Positions 25,851 through 36,777 of a DNA stretch of 64,000 nucleotides are shown here, piece after piece; within the stretch, counting starts at the first letter, position 1; each line of letters starts with the position of its first letter. The DNA lies in assembly GCF_040802235.1 (NCBI RefSeq), contig NC_133170.1:77001-141000 (forward strand), written 5' to 3'. The notes beneath the pieces were generated by a model, which was not told where the DNA came from, did no database searches, and saw nothing but the letters and a program-made list of their open reading frames with translations. This DNA is from Manis javanica (taxonomy: Eukaryota; Chordata; Mammalia; Pholidota; Manidae). A program made the translations under genes and the position numbers.

Positions 25851-27639
25851 AATCATTTCTGACCAACAATGGCATTTTTCTGGTTCTACCTACTAAGTTC
25901 TAAGTTCTTCTCTTAGAAATAATGCTGATAAACCTCAATCTTCTTTTTCATTTACAATTTTCTCCATTACAGAGTTATAATGGGAAATTTTAAGTATGCT
26001 AATAATAACTATTGCATTTATTATATGATGACTACTGAAAAGTGGGTTGTATGCAGAATAATTAGGAAGATTTCGCATCACAAGTGTGGGTCATTAGATA
26101 AATAATAAGAAAAAGGTCAATGAGTGTCAGAAGGAGACTTCAGTCAAAGGAAGAATCTCTTTTTACTGAAGGGGTAACTGAGGTACAAGGACACCAAATA
26201 AATGAAAGACACATTTAACTCACTGGTAAAACCACAGTGACTACATTTAGTTCTTCTGACTCCCCAGCCAAAGTTTCCCCCTAAAATCATAATGTGGTTC
26301 CAAGCCATATTTAGTTCCTTCTCACCTACATTTTTTTTCATTGAAGCCATCCATAACATATAATAAAAGTTGGGTCCAAAAAAATTAATATATTAAAATA
26401 AACTTAATATCCTAGATGTTTATATTTCAGACAGGATTAAACTAGATTCTTCAGATTTGGATTTATCACCAAAATCTAAAGTTCTACTGGTTTTTCTCAG
26501 GGCCAGAAAAGATTTCCTCCCTATCCTGTCCTTTCTGGACTCTCTATTTAACTCCTGCATGGAAAGGCTCAGATTTGAGATACTGGAAAGTCTCATATGA
26601 CTCGAGTTGCTGGCTCGATATTGTGAGCAGGGATCTGAAACCAAAGGTTCACACGTAGTTCAGTAAAGTTATCACTTTTTTTTATCAGACTGCTGTTAAT
26701 AAAAACCAACCAATGGAGAGAAGTGCTTTAAATCAAAGAATCTGTAATAACTTTTTTAGTGTAACCCTAAACATATACCCTAACCCTAAAATATAAGTAT
26801 ATTGATTGATGGGTGGATGATTCAACTGGTTTCTACATTAGCCATGACTCATTTTGTAAAAATTGGAATGTTCAGAAAATAAATTACAGTATTGCAACAG
26901 AAAAGACAAGTATATAATACGCCCAATAACCAAACATGTTCAAAACATAATTTTTTTTATTTCCATAGTTGACTTTTGAGTGTTCTATTACTCTTACCTT
27001 TAGTGACATATAAAAGGAAATAAAGTGTTAATGCAAGTTCATCAGAAAAATAGTATTTTCTTTATGAAAATAACTTTTCTAAAAGAGTATTTATGAATAT
27101 TCTCTCATTGGCCTGCAATCAAATCTGTGAGAATGACCCCTTTTCCAGTGAAATATACGTTGCACAGGGAAGCTCTCTGGGGTCACTGGGCTCATACCCA
27201 GATGCCCGCACCGATGCCAGCGTGCTGTGGGCGTGCTGTCCTCACGGGAAGCCGGCCCTGTGACTGGCCTGTGAGGGAAGTGAGCTGAGAGCTGCAGGCC
27301 GATATGGGAGGCCGTGCTGGCTGGCAAAGTCAGCTCCTTCAATCACGGCTTTGTGAATATGACTGGGCCACCGAGACTTCTTCCCTGGCTACGTAATGGC
27401 TACTGATGCTTCCCTGTCTTCCTCACACTCACCAAAAATTCTAGTGGAGCTCACAGCAGTCCAAGGATATATAGAGTCCAGAAGGAGTGACACAAGGGAA
27501 AAGGAAAGTTTCTGTAAACGTGGTATCTGAGTAACAGGCTCTGATGTTCTCAAAATATTCATGAGAGGTGGAGAAAAAATATTCATTCAAATTACACATA
27601 GGACATGTCTCCACTCGGATGGATGCTATAGCTGTACCA
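25851..27639. other. No gene recognised
   Basis: AT-rich sequence. A short telomere-motif-like cluster occurs at 26,762-26,790. A GC-richer patch with a few CpGs lies at about 27,165-27,330. No exon or repeat family is identified. Confidence 0.5.
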
Positions 27640-27835
27640 CTGACTGTGTGCTAAGGGTGCCAGGACATGGGGGCACAACAATTCTTATTATCAAGGCACT
27701 TACAGCTGACAGGGGAGTTTGTATGTTGTGTGTGTATGGAGGTGGGAGGATAGGATGGGTTATGTAAAGTGACAAGTAGCCCTATAGGCAGAGCAAGTGG
27801 TCAGCTACTGAGATAACAGAAGTGCCCTGGGAAGA
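27640..27835 (-). repeat. L2 LINE 3' end (antisense)
   Basis: Reads gtgctaagggtgccaggaca, caaggcacttacagctgaca, then a stretch matching the further L2 reverse complement. Diverged match. Confidence 0.45.
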
Positions 27836-29284
27836 CCTCTCCTAAATTATGTGCCAACCAGCCAAAGATGGTGCCGGGAACCATCACTGCTGGTGTATAA
27901 CGTCTCCTTCTCACTGCAGCACTTTTCTAAATTTTCTTGCAAAAGTCAGCAGACGACATACTGGACAATGTGAAGGTTTTCCAGATGGCTTTCTTCCTCC
28001 CAGGAGACAACGTGTGGGAGGGAGGCGGGGCTCTGGGCCTCGAATCTCACCGAGACAGACTCAAGAGGAAAATGAGGAGCTGACTGTAGGATAAAGCCAG
28101 CACGCTTACAGGTGCCCAGGAGCGGGACCTGAGCTGGGCCCTGGAGAGCCAGCAGCACCAGCTGGCCTCGACCCTGATGCATCCTCTCTCCCTGCTGTTT
28201 GGCTCTTTCTTGTCTGACCCTGTACTCCACAGAGGACACTGGACACCTTCTCTCTGCTGCACAGCCTCCCCCTGCTTACTTGTGACCTGCTCTCAAGTGA
28301 CTAACAGCAGCAGCCTGGACACTGGTGCCGTCTCTGTCCCCACAGGACCTGCCAAGCTAAGCTATGCCGACACTGTCAAGGTGGCCCTATCTGGAGAGCC
28401 TGCCATCCAGCTTTCCCCCGGCACATCCTATAGACAAACATTTTGATGTTCACTGGGTCGATGCATATTTGTGTGTGTGAAAATAAAATAAAGGTCCTCA
28501 GAGCCTTCCCAGCAAAGGGAATATAGAAAACAGGCATTCAGATGTCTAATAGTCTTAGTAAATATAATTGAGCAAATGGAAAATTCTACTTTAAGATAAA
28601 TGTGGACAAATGTCACACTGCATGTTTTCATCATCCTGCTGTTTCTGTAAAGTAGGAAATAATGAGCCGACTCATTCCCCAGAAGCTTGTTCCAATTTTT
28701 GTCTAACCCCTTCTACACAACAGCTTCCAAGGAAACCTCGCTTTCCTACCATGAATTTCCACGGCAATGCAAGAAGCAAGTGGCAGCATGCTGAACTGCT
28801 TTCTGGAGAGAGTGATCATATTTCTTTTCCCTACAGTCCAAAATGCCTCTGGGTAGCTCCTAGTGATGTGTTAATCATCACTCCTAGCCAGAGGTCTCCC
28901 TGGGCATGATCTCTTCACCACAGCAGTTTCAGGGCCCCCAGCCTTGAGAAGCCCAGGCAGTGCAGACTGCAGGCTCATTCCAGCCTGCAGCAGCTGAGCG
29001 CACCACGGAGAGTGAGGCAGGGTTGTGCCAGCTACAAGCCTTACAACCAGGACCTGCTGGACTCTGGGCCCAGGGGGGAGATGCATAACTAGCACACGCA
29101 TCATTGTGGCAAGATGCGCTCCAGCTCTGTTTACTCTGTAGATACACCTAGTTGCAGTTCCATTCGGTTTAGCAAACATTTGGTACACATCTGTGCCGCA
29201 TCAGATAATGTCCAAGGCACAGGGCAATAAGGAGGAAGCACACACGATCAGGACTAGCTGTCATATTCTCACAGCCTTAGAGTT
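27836..29284. other. No gene recognised
   Basis: Open frames of up to about 105 codons on both strands overlap one another and lack domains. No repeat family is recognised with confidence. Confidence 0.45.
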
Positions 29285-29445
29285 CCCCAAGCACTTTTCC
29301 CATCCCCGTCAACCTTGTGAAATCAAAAGGTGTGTACATAGGCACTGCATGTCCATATCACAAGTGGGGAAGCTGAGTCTGTGGGACCAGGCCACTTGCC
29401 TAAGTTCATAGATAGAAGTTCTAGCACCAGAACCAGGGAGTTGTT
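29285..29445 (-). repeat. MIR SINE (antisense)
   Basis: atatcacaagtggggaagct, then ggccacttgcctaagttcat and gcaccagaaccaggg follow the reversed MIR core. Diverged. Confidence 0.55.
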
Positions 29446-30024
29446 TCTTTATTAGAGTCTCTGTTTTACCACAAAGCACCCCCCATTTTTTTAAAGCACA
29501 TTGCCTTTCACATATAATTAGAAGATGTTTTAGACCTTTGTATGTGCCAGGAGACCCAGACTGCTGACCTTGCTTAGAGCTTCTGTTGTGAATGCCATGG
29601 ATAAAACAGGCCATGGAGTTCATTGTCATTGCTTAATTCTAAGAGATAATTTTCATCCCCAACCATTCTCCTAAATTGTCTGTTTATTTGCTTATAATTT
29701 ACTTTGTTGAGTCAGATACTTGGTCAACAAGAAATTGGTAGGATCAAAAATTCTGCTTATATTGTAATATTCAATCCCCAAAGTACTTACTTTCTGTTGC
29801 AAATATTTGACTCTTGATTATATCCAATTTGAAACTGAATTATATACTGTGGTTATGTCCTATAATTATTTCTTATAACACTACAAATTCCTAGAGGAGA
29901 GGAACTATACCATGGCTCTGGGACTGTGGCCAGGATTAACAGTATTTGCTAAATGGAATTTAGATTATGGCCCCCCCTTCCATTCCCCAATGGGAAACTG
30001 AAACATTAGAGCTAATGGTCAAAT

Positions 30025-30225
30025 GTGAGATCAGAGCAAGACAGGCTTGGACATGAGATCTGGTTCTACCACTAATCTTGGGCAAGTTACACTAACCAAC
30101 TAAACCCCACTGCCCTCTGTAGAAAAGGGGAATGTTAATGGCCATCTCTTAGGGTCCTTGTAAGATTTAGATGAGAAGCCTGGTATATAGTGAGAATGCA
30201 ATAATGGTTGGGTCTTACTGTCAAG
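30025..30225 (+). repeat. MIR SINE
   Basis: ggttctaccactaatcttgg, then gcaagttacactaaccaac, then a tail with gtccttgtaagatttagatg and gcctggtatatagtgagaa. All MIR blocks are in order. Confidence 0.7.
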
Positions 30226-32364
30226 CCCACTTTCTAGGTCTTTCCAGAGGTCCTGCTTTCCCCTGTATGAATGCGACGTTTCCTTTCATTATCACATACT
30301 GAGAGGTCAGAGTTCCAACACAAATTAAGCATGAAGCATTCACCACAGAGGGCCTTGTATTTGCTGAAAATAACTGAGTAAGTATTTGTAATAGTGCTGG
30401 CTGTATAATAGAGACACTGACTATTTTTCTCTCAATTTTATTTTACTATGTTTTGTGTTAATGTCAGCTATCCAATAGTGGTTGCTTTAAATCTGATTTT
30501 TTTTGGATAATCAGATAGTGCCTTTAAGAAGATACGATAAACTAATTACTGCTACAGGAAATCATATTTTTAAAGGACATAAAATAGGAGTCTGAATGCT
30601 TCATATAGTTCTCCAAACTGAGTTTGTTAAAAATTATCCATATTTATCAGAGAAAGAAAATTAGCCACAGTTTTGAGGGACACAATAGCGCTTAGGAATT
30701 TAATTAGATGATCCTCTTCAGGCTAAAATGAGCAAAATGCAGGTCTGAACACCTGCCACTTATGACCAAACCCACAAGAGGCAGCTGATCGTGAAGCTAG
30801 GAGCTTGGCTTCAGTACAGCAAATTTATGAAGCAAGTTTCACCTGCTTATTTAATTCCTCAAGCCAAGAACTGCAAGGTACTAAAAAAAAAGAATGGAAG
30901 AAAGAAGAAAAGGTCTGCTTGCGTCTTTTCTCATTACATAGTTACAGCAAAGAGAAAACCATCCTTCTGCAACTTTCACAGGCTCCTCAACACAATGGAC
31001 CTATTCTGTGAGCAGAAATATGATTCACCAGTAAGATTATAAATGGCATTCTCTGGTTCTTCACTTGTTTTTGGTATCTTCCAACTTCTCTACAACGAGC
31101 AGATAGTACTTTTAGGATTAATTTTTTTTTTCTTTCTTATTGAAAACAAATGGTGGTGTGGGCCCAGAGTCCTGCCACCTTCCTAAAGGCTGGTCTCAGA
31201 ATGTGCTGTGGGAGAGAGAGATGCTGGGAGCTGATGCCAATAAAGGAAGTATGCTGAGTCCCAAACCTGGGAATGTGGACAACTGGCCAAAAAGAAATAC
31301 ACAAATGACCAGAACATGTCTCATTCTAGCTGGGCTTGTGTGGCTGTCCATAGCGTTTACATGTTGCTATAATTTTCAGACAAAAGAATAGTACTTGGCA
31401 CACAGCTGATGCTCAGTACATATTTACCAAATAAATGACTGTAGTGCTAATGCAGAACAGCAATCTCTGCACCTCAAGTCAGGCGAAATCAGAATCACTT
31501 CCTGCCTGAGAAGCCAGCAGAGGGTGTTGCTCTCTGAGTCTACAGCCACTAGATACTAAGTAGGAACCACAATAAAGCAGAAGCACTGTGCACATGATGT
31601 ACTCACAGGTGGCCTTAATCAGTTACAAGGTCTCATTGTGCTTTTTCTTATCACAAAAGCATTAAAGAAAAATGGAAAATGCAGATAACGAGAAAAGAAC
31701 ATTTTTTAACTACTGTTATGACATAGATATGTACTCTTTCAGGTGATATTTTATGCATACCCGTAATTCATATACATACATATTTTCTTTTGCAAAAACT
31801 GGAATAGTACCATAGTACATTTTTTTCTGTTAGAAATTATGCTGCAATGAACAAGTGCTACCCCATTGTAACCAAATACTTAATAGGTTAAAGGATATCT
31901 CAACTGCCGAAAACATGCCCCAATTTACCTTTCCTGAAGTAGCAACAGGACTGACACCACTCACAGCGGGGTGAGGATGGGGTGTTGGCGTGTGCCCAAT
32001 GCAGTCGTAACCAACCCAGAGGCCGCCCTGTGCTTGTGTCCTAACAGCCTGACCTCCGGGGGCTTCAGCAACAGCAGGCACTTGGTCATCAGGAAATCAG
32101 GTTAATTGCTGACTTTGAAAAGAACTTAAGAAATAATTGATTATTGTATCCTTAAAGGGCTCTTGGCATATTTATCCAAGACTAGAACTCAGCTCCCCTC
32201 AGTTCATAAAACTATAAGGTTCCCATGAAAACACAGGGGTTTAATACTTCTATAATGGAAATCCTGTGTAAATGGGACTTTAGGTCCCAATTCTGATAAT
32301 AATAGGAGCAGATACCTCACATCTTAAGATGAACCTTAGCCAAAAAAGCCCATGCCCACCTGGA
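30226..32364. other. No gene recognised; AT-rich
   Basis: Mostly AT-rich unique-looking DNA. A MIR/L2 3' tail fragment lies at about 31,390-31,440 (tagtacttggcacacagct). A CTCF-like core lies at 31,514-31,527. 31,640-31,870 looks like a diverged L1-like AT-rich piece that I cannot classify. Confidence 0.4.
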
Positions 32365-32665
32365 AAGCATCATGCTACTGAAGCCAGACACAAAGGGCAC
32401 ATACTGTATGATTCCATTTACCTGAGGTGTCCAGAGCAGGTGAGTCCACGAGGGTAGAAAGTACACCAGGGGCTGGGGGTGGGTAAAGAGGTGACTGCTT
32501 AATGGGCACAGGGCTTCTCTTGGGGGATGAAGTCATTCCGGAATTAAGTAGTGGTGATGGTTGCAAAACATTATGATACACTGGTATCACTAAATGGTAC
32601 ACTTTAAACTGTCAAAAACAGTTGATTTTTGTTTATGTGAATTCTATCTCAATTTAATTAAAACA
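32365..32665 (+). repeat. Ancient L1 3' end (L1M type)
   Basis: agccagacacaaagggcaca, tactgtatgattccatttac, ggggctgggggtgggtaaag and the terminal actaaatggtacactttaaa block appear in the order of an old L1 3' UTR, followed by an AT-rich tail. Confidence 0.82.
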
Positions 32666-35369
32666 CAAAACAAAGCACCCATCCAGGTGCTTCTGCTGAA
32701 GACAGGAGACAGAAAGAGCAGATGACTGTATGGCACTGCTTTAAGAGTGGCCCATCGTGGGCTCTCCCTGGGTGGGCATGTGGGCGCATGCTTCTAGAGC
32801 ACAGAAAGCTCAGGGGCCAGAGATGGAGTCTCCATACAGTAAGACATGGCCTCGGTTGGAGATCTGTTCCACCACGCATTGTGGGCTTACAGAAAACAGC
32901 TGAAGCAGGCCACAAAAGGAACAGGAGTGGGGTGCACTCCCAGGGCTGATGGGCGAAGGGATGTGTTCCCTCAGACCAGGCTCCAGGCACTTTGTAAAAG
33001 CCCCACCAGGAGTGCTGTGCCAGAGTGAGAACTCAGCAGAAGGAGCCTGTGCACAACAATCAGGCCCTGTCGAGCCAGAGTCCCCAGTGAGCCGTCCCTG
33101 AAGAACACTCCGGGCACCCCCATTAAAGAAAGAGACTACATTAGACGTCTTAGACATCTGCCAGTGGCCCACCTACACCTCATTACAGGCTGCGTGCCAG
33201 AACCATAATGAGACACAATGTGTGTAAGACCCTCGTAAGATAGAAAGTGCTTTTAAAGTGTTCATTATTAGAAAATAATTCCAAATCACCAAATTAGTGC
33301 TGTAACAATTTCTTGTTTTATATCTCTAATTCCTCAAGTCTGTGATTACAACATGAGGAGTTCTGGAAATAACAGGATCCAAAGAAGCCCTAAGATTTCA
33401 TCACTCAAATCCCTGCCCCAAGACAGGAGTCACTTCCAAACCCAGCCAGACTTGTGGCCATACCTGCCCCACCACACTAGGTTCAGAAGCATGTCAAATG
33501 TCAGTCCACTTCCTACCATCCATTTGCATCAGAGTGCTCAAAAATACCAAAAGACTGTGCTGTGTGGAAAAGACCAAGTAATATGTATCTGTCCTATTTT
33601 AAAATCCTGAGAAGGCAACTCAACCATCTGTCTTGGCAACCCATTCTAGGCTGGAGCCACCCTGTCAGAAACATCTCTCTTCTGTTTAATGTAAATCCTT
33701 CAGACTGAGCCTCAGGCTAATTTAATTCTATTCCACTGTCAAATAATTTGGAATACCGTTGTTTACCATCTGAATTATAGGGTTATATAATGTTGCAGGG
33801 TTATGGTGAGCAGTAAACGAAATATGCATGTGAAACACGGACCTCAGTATCTGATCCCTAATAGCCCAACACCTATTTATTATCCCCATTATATGTAACT
33901 AGGACTCTTTCTGTCACAAGAGTTTGAGCTGTTCTACTCAATTTCTACAACTCCAAATAACATTAGTAAAAAAAAAAAGGGGGTACGGGTACAGGGCCCA
34001 GACTGTAACTGAAGTGGGAGGGACCGTGTGCAGCGGCTTCAGGCCCTTCTGGATCCAGGACTCAGGTAATGTTTGAGGGGCTCCTCTTTCCCTACCTTCT
34101 CTGTCGTTCTGAAGCACAGAGAACACGATGGCAACCAGCAGGCTCAGGTGGGGTAAGCCTACAGAAGACTCGCCATACACTGGCTCGTTCATCAAAAATT
34201 TGCTGAATGCCAAGCAAGTGTCAAACAGGGTTCTAGAAGCTAAGAAGAGAGCAGTGTCTACGACAGAACATTTCCACCCTATGGAACTTACTCTGTTCGA
34301 GAGAGTGAATCTGGCAGGAGGTGAAGGAGTGCCAGAAAGAAAGTTGTTCCCCACAAAATAAGGTCGACCCTATACCATTAAGATCAACTTTACTTTCTCT
34401 TCTCCAAGCCAAGTAAACCCACCCCTGCACAAGTCCTTCCCCTTGAATGTGCAGGGTCCCAAAACTCAGGTCTTCAAATAAATAAACTTGTCTGTGAATT
34501 CTGAGTGCACTAAGTTTATTGATGCTGTGTAATCTTTGCATTGCGTTTCTGTGATGTGCCTGCAACTATAACATAACTTTGTTTCCATTTTTGAAAGTCA
34601 TTTTTCTTCTTAGACTAGTTTTGTATTAAATACAGGTCTTTTTTTCTGCCTTCCTGATTCCCATTGAATGGGACGTTAGTGACTTCATAAAAAACCACAA
34701 ATACCTGGTCATTTATTAGTTATTTAAAAAGTATTCTGAGTAATTTTAATACCATTTCTCTGTGTTAATCATTCTAACCGCAAAAATGAAGGCCTGGAGA
34801 TCAAGTTTTTGTGAGAACCCTAGGCCTTGAGGCCTAACTTTAGAAAATCTCAACCTTTTCCTCTGCCCTGGGAGCTCGCAGGTAGGTATGAGTTGCTGAA
34901 GCATTTTCAGGCTGTGTTCTCCTGGTAAAATTCAGCCCTTCATGAAACTGAAACCAACCTCACCTGAAAAATCTTGCTGCAGTAGTGCCAGCCCAGATTT
35001 GCTCCACAAGCAGGCCAAGCGAAGGAGCAGGCACAGGACTCCATTAAGGCAGCCCTGGCCCAGCGGACCGCTGCCCTGTGAATCCACCCACCACGAGGTG
35101 GGGCCCAGGGCCGGGTTGCTCGGGTGTGTATGGGGGAAGGGGTGACCTGGTCACCGTGTTTATTTTTTAAGTAGTTTTACAAGTTTTGTGCCCTGTGCCG
35201 TCTGGCTTTCAGTCTCCCTCTCCGTTGTGCTTTGGTTAGGATCTCTTGTCAGGGCGTAATTTGGCCATTTGGCTCAGTCAAATCTCACCGTTAAAGTTGA
35301 TTTCGGAATCAAACAAAAATGAATTTTTAGTCGACACTCTCATCAGCCCCACACCCTCTGCTTCTTTTC
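32666..35369. other. No gene recognised; flank upstream of the AMIGO2 CpG island
   Basis: Contains an antisense L2 3' end at about 34,160-34,355 (ttgctgaatgccaagcaagt, acagggttctagaagctaag, ctatggaacttactctg). The remainder shows no exon I can support. In human this side of AMIGO2 holds PCED1B, but none of its coding sequence is recognisable here. Confidence 0.45.
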
Positions 35370-36777
35370 TGGTCACCCGGCTTTGGGGCCACCGAGCTTG
35401 GGGTCTGGGGTCGCCCACGTCCGGTCTCCAGGAAGTGAGGAACCTTGGCACAGGCGCCCTTTCCAAGAGGAAGAAGTCTGGTTCCGGGCTTGTTTTGGAG
35501 CTAAATACCCTGTGCATTCCCGCCTCGGTCAGCTCCAACCGCTTCCCCTGCGCTGCCCCGCGCCTTGTGCCCCCTCCCGCTCCGGGACAGGTGCGACTTC
35601 CTGGGCGCAGGGCCCAGCCCGGTCCCCTGGCGGAGGAAACGGGCCCAACTTTCCTCTTCTCCACCCTCCAAGGTGGGCGGGCGGGCGCGGAAGGCAGCTT
35701 CTGCTTAGCCCGGGCCAAAGAAAGCCGCAGGAGGCCGGGGCTCCGCGGACCTCGTGGCCAGAGCAGAGGGGTCTTCCAGCCGGTGTCCCCTTCAGCCTGT
35801 TCCCCTCACCCAAGCGGTTCTGGGCTAGATGAATGGGCCTACGCAACTGGCAGCAGCGGGCGAGCGCGTCCCCAGCCGGGGACCCCACCCCCTGAGCCCT
35901 CCCACTGCCCCACGGCAACCTTTCCCCCCTCCCTCCCCTGTGTTTCCCTACCCGCCCCGTGCGCACCCCGTGCCCCCACCTCTTCCCCCAAACGCGACTC
36001 CCCACCCCAACCCTCCGTCCAGCTCGCTCCCGCCTGCAGCTCCGAGGCTGGTTGCGAGGAGGACGTGCAGGGGCGGGACCCGTCTCCCCGCCCCGCATCA
36101 GACCTCAGATGCGCGGGGACAAAACGCGGTGGCTGCGCGGGAACCCGGGGCGCGCATAGGCGAGGCGGGGCGGGGCAGGCCTGCTGCCCTCCCCTCCCGG
36201 ACCCTGGCCCCCTGGCCATCCGTCCCCGGACCGCGCAGGGCCCGGCCACCAGGGTGCTCAGGCGCTGCCTTCGGCCGCGCCGGAGGTGGGGGAAGCCCGG
36301 GCGGGGAGCCTGCGCGCGGCCGCCCGGAGCTCCGCAAAGTTGGCCCCGGAGAGGCCGCGGCCGCGGGGAGCGGGGCAGGGGTTGGCCGTGGGAGAAGCCG
36401 GGGTGACAGGCGCGCAGACCCCGAAGGCCGCCGCCGGTCCCCGGAGCCTGGGAGACTGCTCCGCCCTGGGAGTCGTTCTCCCGGCGGGCGACTCGTGAGA
36501 ATGTCCGTCTGTCTGTAGGATGCGTTTGTGTTTAATGTCTGGCAAGGAGTTAAAAAACGACGCAGGATGCACCCGAAAAACGTACCAAGCGTCTGTGGAG
36601 TCGGTTGTGTTGACAGTGACTGAGAGTGCCGGAGCGGGTCGGAGCCGGAGAACGCAGGAAAAACCGCGTTAACAGAAGAGCGGCAACCTCGGGCCCCAGT
36701 GCGAAATAAGCCTCGGTTCGGAAAGTTGCTGCAAAGAGAGCAAGTGGGCGGCAGGACTGGAGCGGGCGACCGGCGGC
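35370..36777 (+). promoter_or_regulatory. CpG island, AMIGO2 promoter and 5' leader region
   Basis: GC content and CpG density jump at about 35.37 kb and stay high into the coding exon. GC boxes (Sp1/KLF-type) are visible at 36,069-36,078 and as a double copy at 36,164-36,176. No convincing TATA box is placed, which fits a CpG-island promoter with dispersed starts. AMIGO2 in human has an untranslated first exon upstream of the coding exon, so the transcription start should lie in this island; I cannot fix the exon 1 boundaries by eye. In human, PCED1B starts close by on the opposite strand, so the island may also serve divergent transcription (inference). Long open frames on both strands here are a by-product of scarce stop codons in GC-rich DNA. 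Confidence 0.8.
36519..36777 (+). other. AMIGO2: Probable 5' UTR part of the AMIGO2 coding exon
   Basis: The dinucleotide AG at 36,517-36,518 ends a pyrimidine-leaning stretch (ccgtctgtctgtag), and local GC falls just after it. This is a plausible splice acceptor, giving a 5' UTR of about 260 bases on the coding exon. AMIGO2 is known to have an intron in its 5' UTR, which makes an acceptor upstream of the ATG expected. The exact site is a guess; the tract is interrupted by several G residues and other AG dinucleotides are present. Confidence 0.35.

Noticed and set aside
1-35369. PCED1B coding sequence expected from human synteny
   Set aside because: No translated frame in this flank resembles the PC-esterase domain protein; the coding exon must lie outside the window if synteny holds.
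35246-36406. 386-codon open frame in the upstream CpG island, with similar ones on both strands
   Set aside because: Stop-poor GC-rich DNA; the translation is Pro/Arg/Gly/Ala-biased without domains, and several overlapping frames are equally long.
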